From: Pigmentiphaga sp. H8
GTDB taxonomy: Bacteria; Pseudomonadota; Gammaproteobacteria; Burkholderiales; Burkholderiaceae_B
Direction of reading: 5' to 3'
DNA: 64,000 nucleotides
Assembly: GCF_003854895.1 (NCBI RefSeq)
Contig: NZ_CP033966.1
Span: forward strand, 1,178,001-1,242,000
A program made the translations under genes and the position numbers. Position 1 is the first letter of the stretch, and every line of letters starts with the position of its first letter. The notes beneath the pieces are model-generated. The model was not told the DNA's origin, ran no database searches, and was given only the letters and a program-made list of their open reading frames with translations. Shown here piece after piece: positions 9,503 through 19,544 of the stretch.

Positions 9503-11716
9503 ATGCGTCCCGCTTCCATTCCCGATACCCTGCGCCGCCTCTGGGCGCACGACACCTTCGTCTACAGCCTGCGCGTGTTCATCGCCCTGGCCAGCGTCAT
9601 GGCGCTGTGCGGGTGGTACGACAGGATGGACCTGGTCATTCCGGCTTTCCTGGGCGTCATCGCCTGCGCACTGGCCGAGACCGACGACAACTGGCGCGGC
9701 CGGCTGCTGGCCCAGGTCGTCACGCTGGCCTGCTTCGCCGTGGCGGCCGTCGCCGTCAAGGCGCTGTTTCCCTATCCGTGGCTGTTCCTGGCGGGAATGG
9801 TGCTGTCCACGTTCTGCCTGACCATGCTGGGGGCTATCGGCGAGCGCTACCGCGCCATCGGGTACGCGACTCTGACTCTGGCCATCTACACCACCATAGG
9901 GGTGGAGCAGGGCCGCGGCGGCGGCTTCTGGCACGAGCCGGCGCTGCTGATGGCCGGAGCGGCCTGGTACGGCCTGCTGTCGGTGCTGTGGGCGGCGCTG
10001 TTCGTGCACCAGCCGGTGCAGCAGCGGCTGGCGCGGCTGTACGCCGTGCTGGGGGACTACCTGCTGCTGAAGGCCTCGCTGTTCGAGCCCGTGCGCGGCA
10101 TCGACCTGGAGGCGCGCCGGCTGGAATTGGCGCAGCTCAACGGCAAGGTGGTGATGGCACTGAACGCGGCCAAGGAAAGCATTTTCAGCCGCCTGGGGCA
10201 GAGCCGGCCGGGCCGCAAGACGGCCCGCTATCTGCGGCTGTATTTCATCGCGCAGGACGTGCACGAGCGCGCCAGTTCCTCGCACTATCCCTATGACGAA
10301 CTGGCCGACGCCTTCTTCCACAGCGACATCATGTTCCGCTGCCAGCGGCTGCTGGGCCTGCAAGGGCAGGCCTGCCGCCGGCTGGCGCGGGCGATCCGGA
10401 TGCGCCAGCCCTTCGATGCGGGCGACGAGGCGCGGCAGGCCCGGGCCGACCTGGATGCCTCGCTGGACTATCTGCGCCGGCAGGGCCGTCCGGAGTGGGC
10501 GCGGCTGCTGCGGTCGGTGGGAGCGCTGTCGGCCAACCTGGCGGAACTGGACCGGCGGCTGGGCAGCGCGAGCAATCCCGACAAGCTGGACGAGCAGCAG
10601 CAGGACAACAGCCTGCTGGATCGTTCGCCGCAGTCGGTGGGCGAGGCCTTCGACCGGGTGCGGCTGCAATTGACGCCGGGGGCGCCGGTGTTCCGTTATG
10701 CCGTGCGGCTGACGCTGGCGATGGCGGCGGGCTACGGGATGCTGCATCTGGTCCATCCGCAGCAGGGCTACTGGATCGTGCTGACGACGCTGTTCGTCTG
10801 CGCGCCCAGCTATGGCGCCACGCGTACCCGGCTGGTGCAGCGGGTGCTGGGGACGGTGCTGGGACTGCTGGTGGGGTGGGTGCTGTTCACGCTGTTCTCC
10901 AGCCTGCTGGTGCAGGCGCTGTTCGCGGTCGTGGCGGGGGTGGCGTTCTTCGCGACGCGTTCCACGCGCTACATGATCGGCACGGCGGCGATCACGGTGC
11001 TGGTCTTGCTGTGTTTCAACCAGATCGGCAACGGCTACGACCTGTTCGTGCCGCGCCTGGTGGATACGCTGATCGGCGCGGGGATCGCGGGGCTGGCCGT
11101 GCTGGTGGTGTTGCCGGACTGGCAGGGGCGCCGGCTGACGCAGGTGGCGGCCAATGCACTGGCCGCGAACAGCCGTTACCTGCGCGAGATCATGATCCAG
11201 TACGAGACGGGCAAGCGCGACGACCTGGCCTATCGGCTGGCCCGGCGCAACGCGCATAACGCGGATGCGGCCCTGTCGATGGCGATGTCGAACATGCTGG
11301 CCGAGCCGGGCCATTTCCGGCGCGACGCGGACGCGGGGCTGCGGTTCCTGACGTTGTCGCATACCTTGCTGAACTACCTGTCGGGGCTGGGAGCGCATCG
11401 GGAAAGTCTGTCGGACCATGCCAGCGATGCGCAGATCGCGCGGATGACGATGGGGGTGATCGATGCGCTGGACGGGATCGCGGCGGGGATGGCCGGAAAG
11501 GGGGGGCTGGCGGCCAGCAGCGAGGAGGAGGGGGCCTTGGCGCGGGCGCTGGAGCAGTTGCCCGAGGATGATGCCGATGACGGGCATCGGCTGGTGTTGA
11601 CGCAGTTGGGGTTGATCGGGGGGCTGCTGGGGCCGTTGCGGAAGGTGGGGAGTCGGGTGGCGAGGTTGGAGTCCCGGGAGGTGGAGGAGTCGGCGGACCC
11701 GCCCGCACCGGTGTAG
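9503..11716 (+). CDS. FUSC-family inner-membrane protein (YccS/YhfK type)
   Basis: The 737-residue protein has two blocks of hydrophobic helices, at about residues 15-180 and 395-545. Each is followed by a cytoplasmic helical region, which is the layout of YccS/YhfK and of the fusaric-acid-resistance/AaeB family. The second block carries QGYWIVLTTLFVCAPSYGATRTR, typical of FUSC proteins. The ATG at 9503 gives a normal N-terminus; in-frame codons further upstream encode a Pro/Arg-rich extension with no family match. Transport substrate is not evident, and no membrane-fusion partner gene is adjacent, unlike true AaeAB or FusABC pumps. It is divergent from thyA. Confidence 0.85.
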   Translation: MRPASIPDTLRRLWAHDTFVYSLRVFIALASVMALCGWYDRMDLVIPAFLGVIACALAETDDNWRGRLLAQVVTLACFAVAAVAVKALFPYPWLFLAGMVLSTFCLTMLGAIGERYRAIGYATLTLAIYTTIGVEQGRGGGFWHEPALLMAGAAWYGLLSVLWAALFVHQPVQQRLARLYAVLGDYLLLKASLFEPVRGIDLEARRLELAQLNGKVVMALNAAKESIFSRLGQSRPGRKTARYLRLYFIAQDVHERASSSHYPYDELADAFFHSDIMFRCQRLLGLQGQACRRLARAIRMRQPFDAGDEARQARADLDASLDYLRRQGRPEWARLLRSVGALSANLAELDRRLGSASNPDKLDEQQQDNSLLDRSPQSVGEAFDRVRLQLTPGAPVFRYAVRLTLAMAAGYGMLHLVHPQQGYWIVLTTLFVCAPSYGATRTRLVQRVLGTVLGLLVGWVLFTLFSSLLVQALFAVVAGVAFFATRSTRYMIGTAAITVLVLLCFNQIGNGYDLFVPRLVDTLIGAGIAGLAVLVVLPDWQGRRLTQVAANALAANSRYLREIMIQYETGKRDDLAYRLARRNAHNADAALSMAMSNMLAEPGHFRRDADAGLRFLTLSHTLLNYLSGLGAHRESLSDHASDAQIARMTMGVIDALDGIAAGMAGKGGLAASSEEEGALARALEQLPEDDADDGHRLVLTQLGLIGGLLGPLRKVGSRVARLESREVEESADPPAPV

Positions 11717-11746
11717 GCCGGGCGCCGACTCGTTGGCGCGGGTGCG

Positions 11747-13333
11747 CTAATAGCCGACGGCCTGGCCGTCGCGGCGGGAGTCGGAGGCGGCGATGTAGCC
11801 TTCGTCGCTGCGGTAGATCAGTTGGGCGGTGCCGAAGTCCAGGCTATGGCGTTCCGAGACTTCGACGGTGTGGCCCAGCTTGCGCAGGCCGTCGACCACC
11901 GCGGCGGGGGTGTGGGCTTCCAGGCGGACTTCGCCGGGCTCCACGCGGAAACGCGGGGCGTCGCTCATGGCCTGCGGGTTCTGGCCGAAGGCGCCCAGGC
12001 GTACCAGCATCTGCATGTGGCCCTGGGCCTGCATCGAGCCGCCCATGACGCCGAAGGCCATGACGGGCTGGCCGTTGCGGGTGACGAAGCCGGGGATGAT
12101 GGTGTGCATCGGTTTCTTGCCGGGGGCGACGCAGTTGACGTGGCCGGGGCGCAGGTTGAAGCCGATGCCGCGGTTGTGCAGAGAGATGCCGGTGCCGGGG
12201 ACCACGACGCCCGAGCCGAAGCCCTGGAAGTTGGACTGGATGAACGAGACCATGGTGCCGTCCGCGTCGGCGGCGGCCAGGTAGACGGTGCCGCCCAGCT
12301 TGGGGGTGCCGGCGGTGGGGGTGCTGGCGCGGGCGGGGTCGATCAGGGCGGCGCGCTGGGCGAGGTAGGCCGGGTCCAGCAGATCGGCCAGGCCCATGCG
12401 CATGGCGGCGGGGTCGGCGATGTGTTCATGCAGGTCGGAGAAGGCCAGTTTCATGGCCTCGATCATGGCGTGGTACATGGCGGGGCTGTCCAGGCCCATG
12501 CCTTCGAGGTCCAGGCGGTCCAGCATGCCCAGCGCGGCCAGGGCGGCGATGCCTTGGCCGCTGGGGGGAATTTCGTGCAGGGTGTAGCCGCGGAAGTCCT
12601 GGCGCAGGGGTTCGACCCACTGCACTTCGTGGGCGGCCAGGTCGGCCAGGGTCATCGCGCCGCCGGTGCGTTGCGCGAAGTCGACGATTTTCTGCGCCAG
12701 CGCGCCGCGGTAGAAGCTGTCGCCGCCGGTCCGGGCGATGTCGGCCAGGGTGTCGGCCTGTTCGGGGAAGCGCCAGCGGTCGCCGGCCTGGGGCGTGCGG
12801 CCGTCGCGGAAGAAGGCCTCGGCGAAGCCGGGTTCCCTGGCCAGGTTGGGGGCCTGGCGGGCCCACAGGCGGGCGATCTGCGGCGTGACCTGGAAGCCTT
12901 CCCTGGCGTAGTGCAGCGCGGGCTGGACCAGTTGTTCGAAAGGCAGCTTGCCGAAGCGTTCGGACAGCGCGCGCCAGCCGGCGACCTGGCCGGGCACCGT
13001 GACGGCGTCCCAGCCGGTGACGGGCATGGTAGCGCGGCCGCGGAAGTGGTCCAGGGTCCAGGCGGCGGGCGAGCGGCCGCTGGCGTTGATGCCGTGCAGG
13101 CGCCCCTCGTGCCAGATGATGGCGAACAGGTCGCCGCCTATGCCGTTCATGACCGGCTCGACCACGGTCAGCACCATGGCGGCCGCCAGCGCGGCATCGA
13201 CGGCGTTGCCGCCTTCGTACAGCATGCGCAGGCCGGCCTGCGAGGCCAGCGGCTGGCTGGTGCTGACGGCGTTGGCCGCCAGCAGCGGCATCTTCTGCGA
13301 GGGATAGGGGAAGTTCCAGTCGAAGGGCAGCAT
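11747..13333 (-). CDS. Gamma-glutamyltransferase family protein
   Basis: The 528-residue product is a gamma-glutamyltranspeptidase-type Ntn hydrolase. It starts with the conserved block around NAVSTSQPLASQAGLRML and GGNAVDAALAA. The self-processing nucleophile is Thr349 in GGTVYLAAADADG, near the usual place in this family, and SGQGIAAL and MGGSMQAQGHMQ lie on either side. No signal peptide is visible from the chosen ATG at 13333, so it may be cytoplasmic, unlike E. coli Ggt. Enzymes of this subgroup act on glutathione or other gamma-glutamyl compounds, or on glutaryl side chains; the exact substrate is not clear. It is divergent from a Bug receptor gene. Confidence 0.9.
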   Translation of the reverse strand: MLPFDWNFPYPSQKMPLLAANAVSTSQPLASQAGLRMLYEGGNAVDAALAAAMVLTVVEPVMNGIGGDLFAIIWHEGRLHGINASGRSPAAWTLDHFRGRATMPVTGWDAVTVPGQVAGWRALSERFGKLPFEQLVQPALHYAREGFQVTPQIARLWARQAPNLAREPGFAEAFFRDGRTPQAGDRWRFPEQADTLADIARTGGDSFYRGALAQKIVDFAQRTGGAMTLADLAAHEVQWVEPLRQDFRGYTLHEIPPSGQGIAALAALGMLDRLDLEGMGLDSPAMYHAMIEAMKLAFSDLHEHIADPAAMRMGLADLLDPAYLAQRAALIDPARASTPTAGTPKLGGTVYLAAADADGTMVSFIQSNFQGFGSGVVVPGTGISLHNRGIGFNLRPGHVNCVAPGKKPMHTIIPGFVTRNGQPVMAFGVMGGSMQAQGHMQMLVRLGAFGQNPQAMSDAPRFRVEPGEVRLEAHTPAAVVDGLRKLGHTVEVSERHSLDFGTAQLIYRSDEGYIAASDSRRDGQAVGY

Positions 13334-13474
13334 GGCGTCGCTTGCGGGTAGTCGTCCTGGGACACAGCATACCAAGGGCCGGGGCGCGGCACTCCACTAC
13401 AATGGACCCCGTCCGCTGGGCCGCGCCGGCGCGTCATCCGGGGCTTTCGTCGCGGCCGCTTCCTTGCCACCACC

Positions 13475-14443
13475 ATGAACCGTATCCTGCTTCCCTTGTG
13501 CGCCGGCGTGCTGGCGCTGGCCGGCACCGCCGCCACGGCCCAGACCTGGCCGGCCAAGCCCGTGCGCATCATCGTCGCCTATCCGCCGGGCGGAATCAGC
13601 GACATCGTCTCACGCGCGCTGGCGGACAAGCTGAGCGGCCAGCTCGGCACGACCGTCATCGTCGAGAACAAGGCCGGCGCCGGCGGCACGCTGGGCATGG
13701 ACGCGGTCGCCAAGGCGGCGCCCGACGGCTACACCGTCGGCTTTTCCTCGATCAGCCCGCTGTCCCTGAATCCGCTGCTGGGCCGGGTCAACTACGATCC
13801 GTTCAAGGACATCGCGCCGGTCGCCAGCGTGATGTATTCGCCGGTCGTGCTGCTGGGCACGCCGGCATTCCAGGGCAAGAGCCTGGCCGACGTGGTCGGG
13901 CAGGCGCGCAGCCGTCCGGGCGCGCTGCGCTGGGGCACCTCGGGCCTGGCCACGGTCGGCCACATCACGCTGGAGCAGTTCAAGCGCGCGGCCGGCGTGG
14001 ACATCACCCACATTCCCTACAAGGGCGGCGGCCAGCAGCAGAACGATGCGCTGGGCGGCCAGTTCGAGCTGCTGTCCACCAACCTCGGCCCGGTGCTGAA
14101 CGGCCACATCAAGGCCGGCAAGCTGCGGCCGCTGGCCGTGGGGGCGCCCGAGCGGATCGATTCGCTGCCCGACGTGCCGACCTTCGCCGAGGCCGGTTTC
14201 CCCAAGGCCAACCTGATGTCGGTGTTCGGCGTTTTCGCGCCGGCGGGCACGCCCGAGGCGGTGCTGAACCGGCTGAACGCCGAGATCAACAAGGCTTTGG
14301 CGCTGCCGGACCTGCGCGCGCGGCTGGTGGACAGCGACAACGTGCCCACCGGCGGCAGCGCGGAGGCGTTCGCGCGCCTGATCCGCGCCGAGTACGACAA
14401 CAACCGCGACATCATCCGGCAGGCCGGCATCAAGCTGGAATAG
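13475..14443 (+). CDS. Bug-family (TctC) periplasmic solute-binding protein
   Basis: The 322-residue protein has a Sec signal peptide (cleavage likely after Ala22, ATA-QTW). It then shows the Bug hallmarks: PVRIIVAYPPGGISDIV near the N-terminus, a VENKAGAGGTLG loop, AAPDGYT, and HIPYKGGG in the second half. Bug proteins capture small carboxylates such as citrate, nicotinate, aspartate or terephthalate in the periplasm. No tripartite TctAB membrane genes are nearby, which is usual for orphan Bug genes. It lies divergently from the gamma-glutamyltransferase gene, so the pair could share a control region. Confidence 0.92.
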   Translation: MNRILLPLCAGVLALAGTAATAQTWPAKPVRIIVAYPPGGISDIVSRALADKLSGQLGTTVIVENKAGAGGTLGMDAVAKAAPDGYTVGFSSISPLSLNPLLGRVNYDPFKDIAPVASVMYSPVVLLGTPAFQGKSLADVVGQARSRPGALRWGTSGLATVGHITLEQFKRAAGVDITHIPYKGGGQQQNDALGGQFELLSTNLGPVLNGHIKAGKLRPLAVGAPERIDSLPDVPTFAEAGFPKANLMSVFGVFAPAGTPEAVLNRLNAEINKALALPDLRARLVDSDNVPTGGSAEAFARLIRAEYDNNRDIIRQAGIKLE

Positions 14444-14501
14444 CGCCGGCCCCGGTTCGCCTTTCCCGCGCGAACCGGCCTACACTGTCTGCTTCGTCAT
14501 G

Positions 14502-14541
14502 GCGGGGCCGGCCAAGCCGGCCCCGCGCCCATTTTTCCTTT
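14502..14541 (+). terminator. Intrinsic terminator between the Bug gene and ettA
   Basis: An 11-bp perfect stem (14502-14512 with 14516-14526, loop CAA) is followed five bases later by a T-rich stretch (14532-14541). It most simply ends the Bug transcript. It lies only 15-54 bases before the ettA start codon, so any ettA promoter further upstream would place the hairpin in the ettA leader. Confidence 0.6.
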
Positions 14542-14555
14542 TCGTTCGTCCATCC

Positions 14556-16229
<1,674 letters not shown>

Positions 16230-16236
16230 CGGATAC

Positions 16237-16259
16237 CCCGGCCTGCGTCGCAGGCCGGG
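16237..16259 (+). terminator. Probable terminator after ettA
   Basis: A 10-bp perfect stem (CCCGGCCTGC at 16237-16246 with GCAGGCCGGG at 16250-16259) stands between ettA and the convergent lipoprotein gene. A TTTT follows about 10 bases later, so it may serve as a terminator in the plus direction. Confidence 0.45.
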
Positions 16260-16284
16260 CCTCGCCGTTTTCGGCGCCTGACGC

Positions 16285-17259
16285 TCAGAGACCGCCCTCG
16301 TCGTCGGACGAGCCGCTCCAGCTCACGCCCGAGGAGGACTCGATCCGGACGCCGCTGGTGCCCGCTGCCGGGCTGCTGAAGGTCGTCGTGATCGTTTCCC
16401 CGCGCGTCTCCACGGTGTAGCGGCCGGCTATCGAGCCCGGGGTGCTGCCGTCCTTGTCATAGACGGTGACCAGCGGGTCGACCAGCGCCATGCGGTAGTC
16501 GAAGGCGCCCAGGGTGGCGCCTTGTCCGCGATGGGCGAACCGCAGGGCGGTGTAGCGCTCCGTGCCGGTCGCGTACAGGAAGTGCGACGTGCTGTCGTAC
16601 CCGCTGATGGCCTGCTCATAGTCCTTGCCGTCTTCCGTGTAGCGCAGCTTGAAATCGCCGCCGGATTGGCTGACTTCCACGGTTTCCTCGACGTCTTCGA
16701 GCTTGGCCGAGGCCTCGGGGACGTCGTGGGTGGTCTGCTCGAACCGGACCTGCAGCGTGCCCGACATGGATTCGCTGGCCGACAGCTTCAGCTCCGGGAC
16801 TTCCAGGGTGAAAACGCCCACAGTGTTGAACGCGTTCAGGATGTCGCCCTGTATTTCATTCACCGCGATCCTGATCCGCCCGTTCAGCGCGTCGCCCAGG
16901 CCGCGCGTGGCGCAATTGGTCATGTCTATCGTCAACGAATCCCCGGCGCTGATCTTGCCGTCGCGATCGGCGTCGGCGTAGACCGGCGTGCGGGTGCCTT
17001 GCCCGTCCGCGCACGGCAGCGGACCTTCAGGCATGCCGTCGCCGACGTGGTCGAACAGACTGTTGATGGCGCCCATTGCGAAGTAGGGCAGGAACAGGCC
17101 CGTTTCGTAGGCTCCGCCGGCGAACGAGCGTATTTCGGCCTGGCTCATCGGCACAGGAGTGCCGCCGCCGTCCTTGCCTGCGTCTCCGTCGCCCCCTCCG
17201 CATGCGCTCAACAGCGTGATCAGCGCCAGCGCGCCGGCGGACTTCAGTCCTGGTTTCAT
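16285..17259 (-). CDS. Lipoprotein of a three-member paralogous family, copy 1 (unknown function)
   Basis: The 324-residue product begins with a lipoprotein signal (LLSAC, Cys20) and a Gly/Asp linker. Cys83 and Cys116 bracket a perfect EF-hand-type loop at residues 96-107 (DADRDGKISAGD), with Asp at positions 1, 3, 5 and 12, Gly6 and Ile8, so calcium binding is plausible. Further on are the family blocks ISGYDSTSHF, LGAFDYRMALVDPLV and GETITTTF, and a Ser-rich end (IESSSGVSWS). The remainder looks beta-rich. The neighbouring gene at 17403-18413 and the gene at 27601-28494 share the same blocks in the same order. I do not recognise a named family. Two ATG codons lie in tandem (17262, 17259); the second leaves more room for the GGGGG ribosome site. 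Confidence 0.75.
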   Translation of the reverse strand: MKPGLKSAGALALITLLSACGGGDGDAGKDGGGTPVPMSQAEIRSFAGGAYETGLFLPYFAMGAINSLFDHVGDGMPEGPLPCADGQGTRTPVYADADRDGKISAGDSLTIDMTNCATRGLGDALNGRIRIAVNEIQGDILNAFNTVGVFTLEVPELKLSASESMSGTLQVRFEQTTHDVPEASAKLEDVEETVEVSQSGGDFKLRYTEDGKDYEQAISGYDSTSHFLYATGTERYTALRFAHRGQGATLGAFDYRMALVDPLVTVYDKDGSTPGSIAGRYTVETRGETITTTFSSPAAGTSGVRIESSSGVSWSGSSDDEGGL

Positions 17260-17260
17260 C

Positions 17261-17289
17261 ATGCCCCCGATGGAAATAATTGGGGGCAT
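17261..17289 (-). promoter_or_regulatory. Hairpin covering the ribosome site and start codon of lipoprotein copy 1
   Basis: ATGCCCCC (17261-17268) and GGGGGCAT (17282-17289) are perfect 8-base complements around a 13-base AT-rich loop. In the mRNA this would bury the only G-rich ribosome-binding stretch and the first ATG. Confidence 0.35.
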
Positions 17290-17340
17290 CTTGCCAGCGC
17301 AGGCGACGGCGTGCATTGGACTAAAGTCCCGCTTCCAGCG

Positions 17341-17369
17341 AAAAGCGGCCCGGAGGAAACCGGGCCGCT
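17341..17369 (-). terminator. Intrinsic terminator of lipoprotein copy 2
   Basis: A 10-bp perfect stem (AGCGGCCCGG at 17344-17353 with CCGGGCCGCT at 17360-17369) with a six-base loop lies 34 bases past the stop of the minus-strand gene at 17403. AAAA at 17341-17344 gives a U-tract on the minus strand. It separates the two paralogues into two transcription units. Confidence 0.65.
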
Positions 17370-17402
17370 AGCAGGAGAAGCGGGAAGGCCCGCGAGGCAG
17401 GC

Positions 17403-18413
17403 TCAGAGGTCGTCGAAGGCGGCGAAATCCATCTTCGAAGACAGGCCGGAGGTCGATTTGATTTCGACCAGGTCCTCGGTTTCCGTCAAGACGATCGTCG
17501 TCGTGATGGTTTCACCAGGGGTTTTCGTCTCGAACGCTCCCGTATCGGGTGAACCGTCGCCCAGGTCACGCCAATAGACGAGGGGCGTGGTCATCTTGAC
17601 GGTGTGGTTGAACGCGCCCAGTAGCGGGTCCGTTCCGCTGGTGCGATAGCCGATGGCCGAGAATGTGTACAGTCTGGTTTCGCGCGCATAGGTGTAGTCG
17701 CTGGAATAGTCTTCGATGCGCGTGGCGTAGCTCTTGCCGTCCTGGGAGTAGCCGATGTCCAGTTGCTCGACCGTGGTCTGGACCGACAGTGTGTCGTCGC
17801 TGTCGTCCACCGTATCCTTGGTGTCGCGTGCGTAGTCGATGACGACCGTTCCGTTCAGGGTCTCGCTGCCGTCCAGCTTGAAGTCCGCCAGCGGGATGGT
17901 CATGGTGGCGCCGGAAGATGCCGATTCGTCCAGGAGGTCGCCGGTCACGTCGCTGTACGTGATGGTGACCGTGCCATCGACCAGCTCATCCCCGACCGGG
18001 CCACGGCAGTTGACGAGCTTGAAGGTGACCTTGTCGCCGTTGTCGATCTTGTGGTTGCCATTGCCATCGGTGAACGTGGCGGTAACCGTGCCGGGCGAGT
18101 CGCCGTCGCATTCTTCCGAGTCCGTCGTGATGTCGTGCGTGACGGCATAGCGGACGAAACCCAGGCTGGCCTGGGCAATCATGCCCGGGATCTGGGTGAC
18201 GCCCACCGCGGTGTAGAAGCTTTCATGGCCGGCCCATTCCATCTGCGCCTTGGTGTACAGGGAAGCCGGCGTGTCGCCGCCGCCACTTCCACCCCCGCTC
18301 CCGCTCCCGCCGCCGCTTCCACCCGAACTGCTCGAGCTCCCGTCGCCACCGCCACAGGCGGCGAGAATGGACAAGGCAAGAATGGACCCAGCCGTCTTGA
18401 TGTGCTTCTTCAT
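17403..18413 (-). CDS. Lipoprotein of a three-member paralogous family, copy 2 (unknown function)
   Basis: The 336-residue product has a lipobox (ILAAC, Cys20) followed by a long Gly/Ser linker to about residue 46, longer than in the other copies. Cys102 and Cys136 bracket an EF-hand-like loop at 116-127 (DGNGNHKIDNGD). It shares with copies 1 and 3 a SDVTGD block, LLGAFNHTVKMTTPLV (aligned with the FDYR block), GETITTT and a C-terminal IKSTSGLS. The residue spacing between the two cysteines is nearly constant in the three proteins (33, 34 and 32). The ATG at 18413 has GGGGGAA upstream. Expected location is the periplasmic face of a membrane or the cell surface. Function unknown. Confidence 0.78.
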   Translation of the reverse strand: MKKHIKTAGSILALSILAACGGGDGSSSSSGGSGGGSGSGGGSGGGDTPASLYTKAQMEWAGHESFYTAVGVTQIPGMIAQASLGFVRYAVTHDITTDSEECDGDSPGTVTATFTDGNGNHKIDNGDKVTFKLVNCRGPVGDELVDGTVTITYSDVTGDLLDESASSGATMTIPLADFKLDGSETLNGTVVIDYARDTKDTVDDSDDTLSVQTTVEQLDIGYSQDGKSYATRIEDYSSDYTYARETRLYTFSAIGYRTSGTDPLLGAFNHTVKMTTPLVYWRDLGDGSPDTGAFETKTPGETITTTIVLTETEDLVEIKSTSGLSSKMDFAAFDDL

Positions 18414-18639
18414 GTCAGGTTCCCCCCTGAAATCGCGCGGTTCCGCCGCGCATGTTGTGGATAGGCGGAGTATGGGGTTGCGGTGCTTGCCGGGGCATCC
18501 CCCAACTAGGGGATGCGCAAAAGCCCGGGATTTGCCAGCTGTCCGGAATCAGCCGCCTTGACTATCGTCCGCCGCTTTCCATAAAATTGAACGTGCTCAA
18601 AATTTTGAAAGGCCGCCGCCCGGCGGCACCGGAGACCAG

Positions 18640-19512
18640 ATGAAGATTTGCCGCTACGACGAAGGCCGGATCGGCCTCGTGGAAGGAGACACCGTCTACG
18701 ACGTGTCGTCCGTGAAAGACCGACTGCCCGCGCTGGCCTGGCCCGTGCCGCCCGGCGATCTGTTCATCGAACGGCTGGGCGAACTGATTCCCGCCATCCA
18801 GGCCGCCAAGGCCGGCGCCGCCACGCGCCGCCTGGCCGACGTCCGCCTGCTGAGCCCGATCGCCACGCCGTCCAAGGTCATCGCCGCGCCGCTGAACTAC
18901 CATGCCCACGTGGATGAATCGCTGGCCGATTCCCAGATCCACAACAACGTGCACATCGCGCACTACGAGGGCTTCAAGAGCCCCGTCGCCAAATTCGGGG
19001 TGTTCCTGAAATCGGCGCAGTCGGTCGTGGGCGCGAGCCAGGGCGTGCGCATCGCCTTCCCCGGCCGCCGCAACGACCACGAGGTGGAGCTGGCGGTGGT
19101 GATCGGCAAGCAGGGCAAGGACATTCCCGCCGCCGACGCCATGGCCTACGTGGCCGGCTATTGCATCGGCCTGGACATGACGGTGCGCGGCACCGAGGAC
19201 CGCAGCTATCGCAAGTCGGCCGACAGCTACACCGTGCTGGGCCCCTGGCTGGTGACGGCGGACGAGATCGCCGATCCGGGCAACCTGGATTTTTCGATCG
19301 AGGTCAACGGCGAGCCGCGCCAGCGCGCCAACACGCGCGACCTGATCACGGGTATCGCCGAGCTGATCGAGGTGGCTTCGCACGTCTACACCCTGTACCC
19401 GGGCGACGTCATCATGACCGGCACCCCCGAGGGCGTGAACACGGTGCAGCCGGGCGACGTCATGCATGCCCGCATCGAGGGCCTGGGCGAGATGGACGTG
19501 GCGGTGCGCTGA
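18640..19512 (+). CDS. Fumarylacetoacetate hydrolase family protein, likely fumarylpyruvate hydrolase
   Basis: The 290-residue protein has the FAH fold signature: DHEVELAVVIG (metal ligands Glu148 and Glu150), YCIGLDMT (Asp179), GPWLVTADEI, and GDVIMTGTPEGV near the end. These enzymes split C-C bonds of acyl-pyruvates with a divalent metal. It is first in an operon with gentisate 1,2-dioxygenase and an aromatic hydroxylase, so hydrolysis of fumarylpyruvate or maleylpyruvate to pyruvate plus a C4 acid is the natural assignment. The ATG at 18640 has a purine-rich GGAGACC upstream. No maleylpyruvate isomerase gene is present in the operon. Confidence 0.88.
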   Translation: MKICRYDEGRIGLVEGDTVYDVSSVKDRLPALAWPVPPGDLFIERLGELIPAIQAAKAGAATRRLADVRLLSPIATPSKVIAAPLNYHAHVDESLADSQIHNNVHIAHYEGFKSPVAKFGVFLKSAQSVVGASQGVRIAFPGRRNDHEVELAVVIGKQGKDIPAADAMAYVAGYCIGLDMTVRGTEDRSYRKSADSYTVLGPWLVTADEIADPGNLDFSIEVNGEPRQRANTRDLITGIAELIEVASHVYTLYPGDVIMTGTPEGVNTVQPGDVMHARIEGLGEMDVAVR

Positions 19513-19544
19513 ACGGCCACGATGCCGCAGGGCGGAGGAGACAC

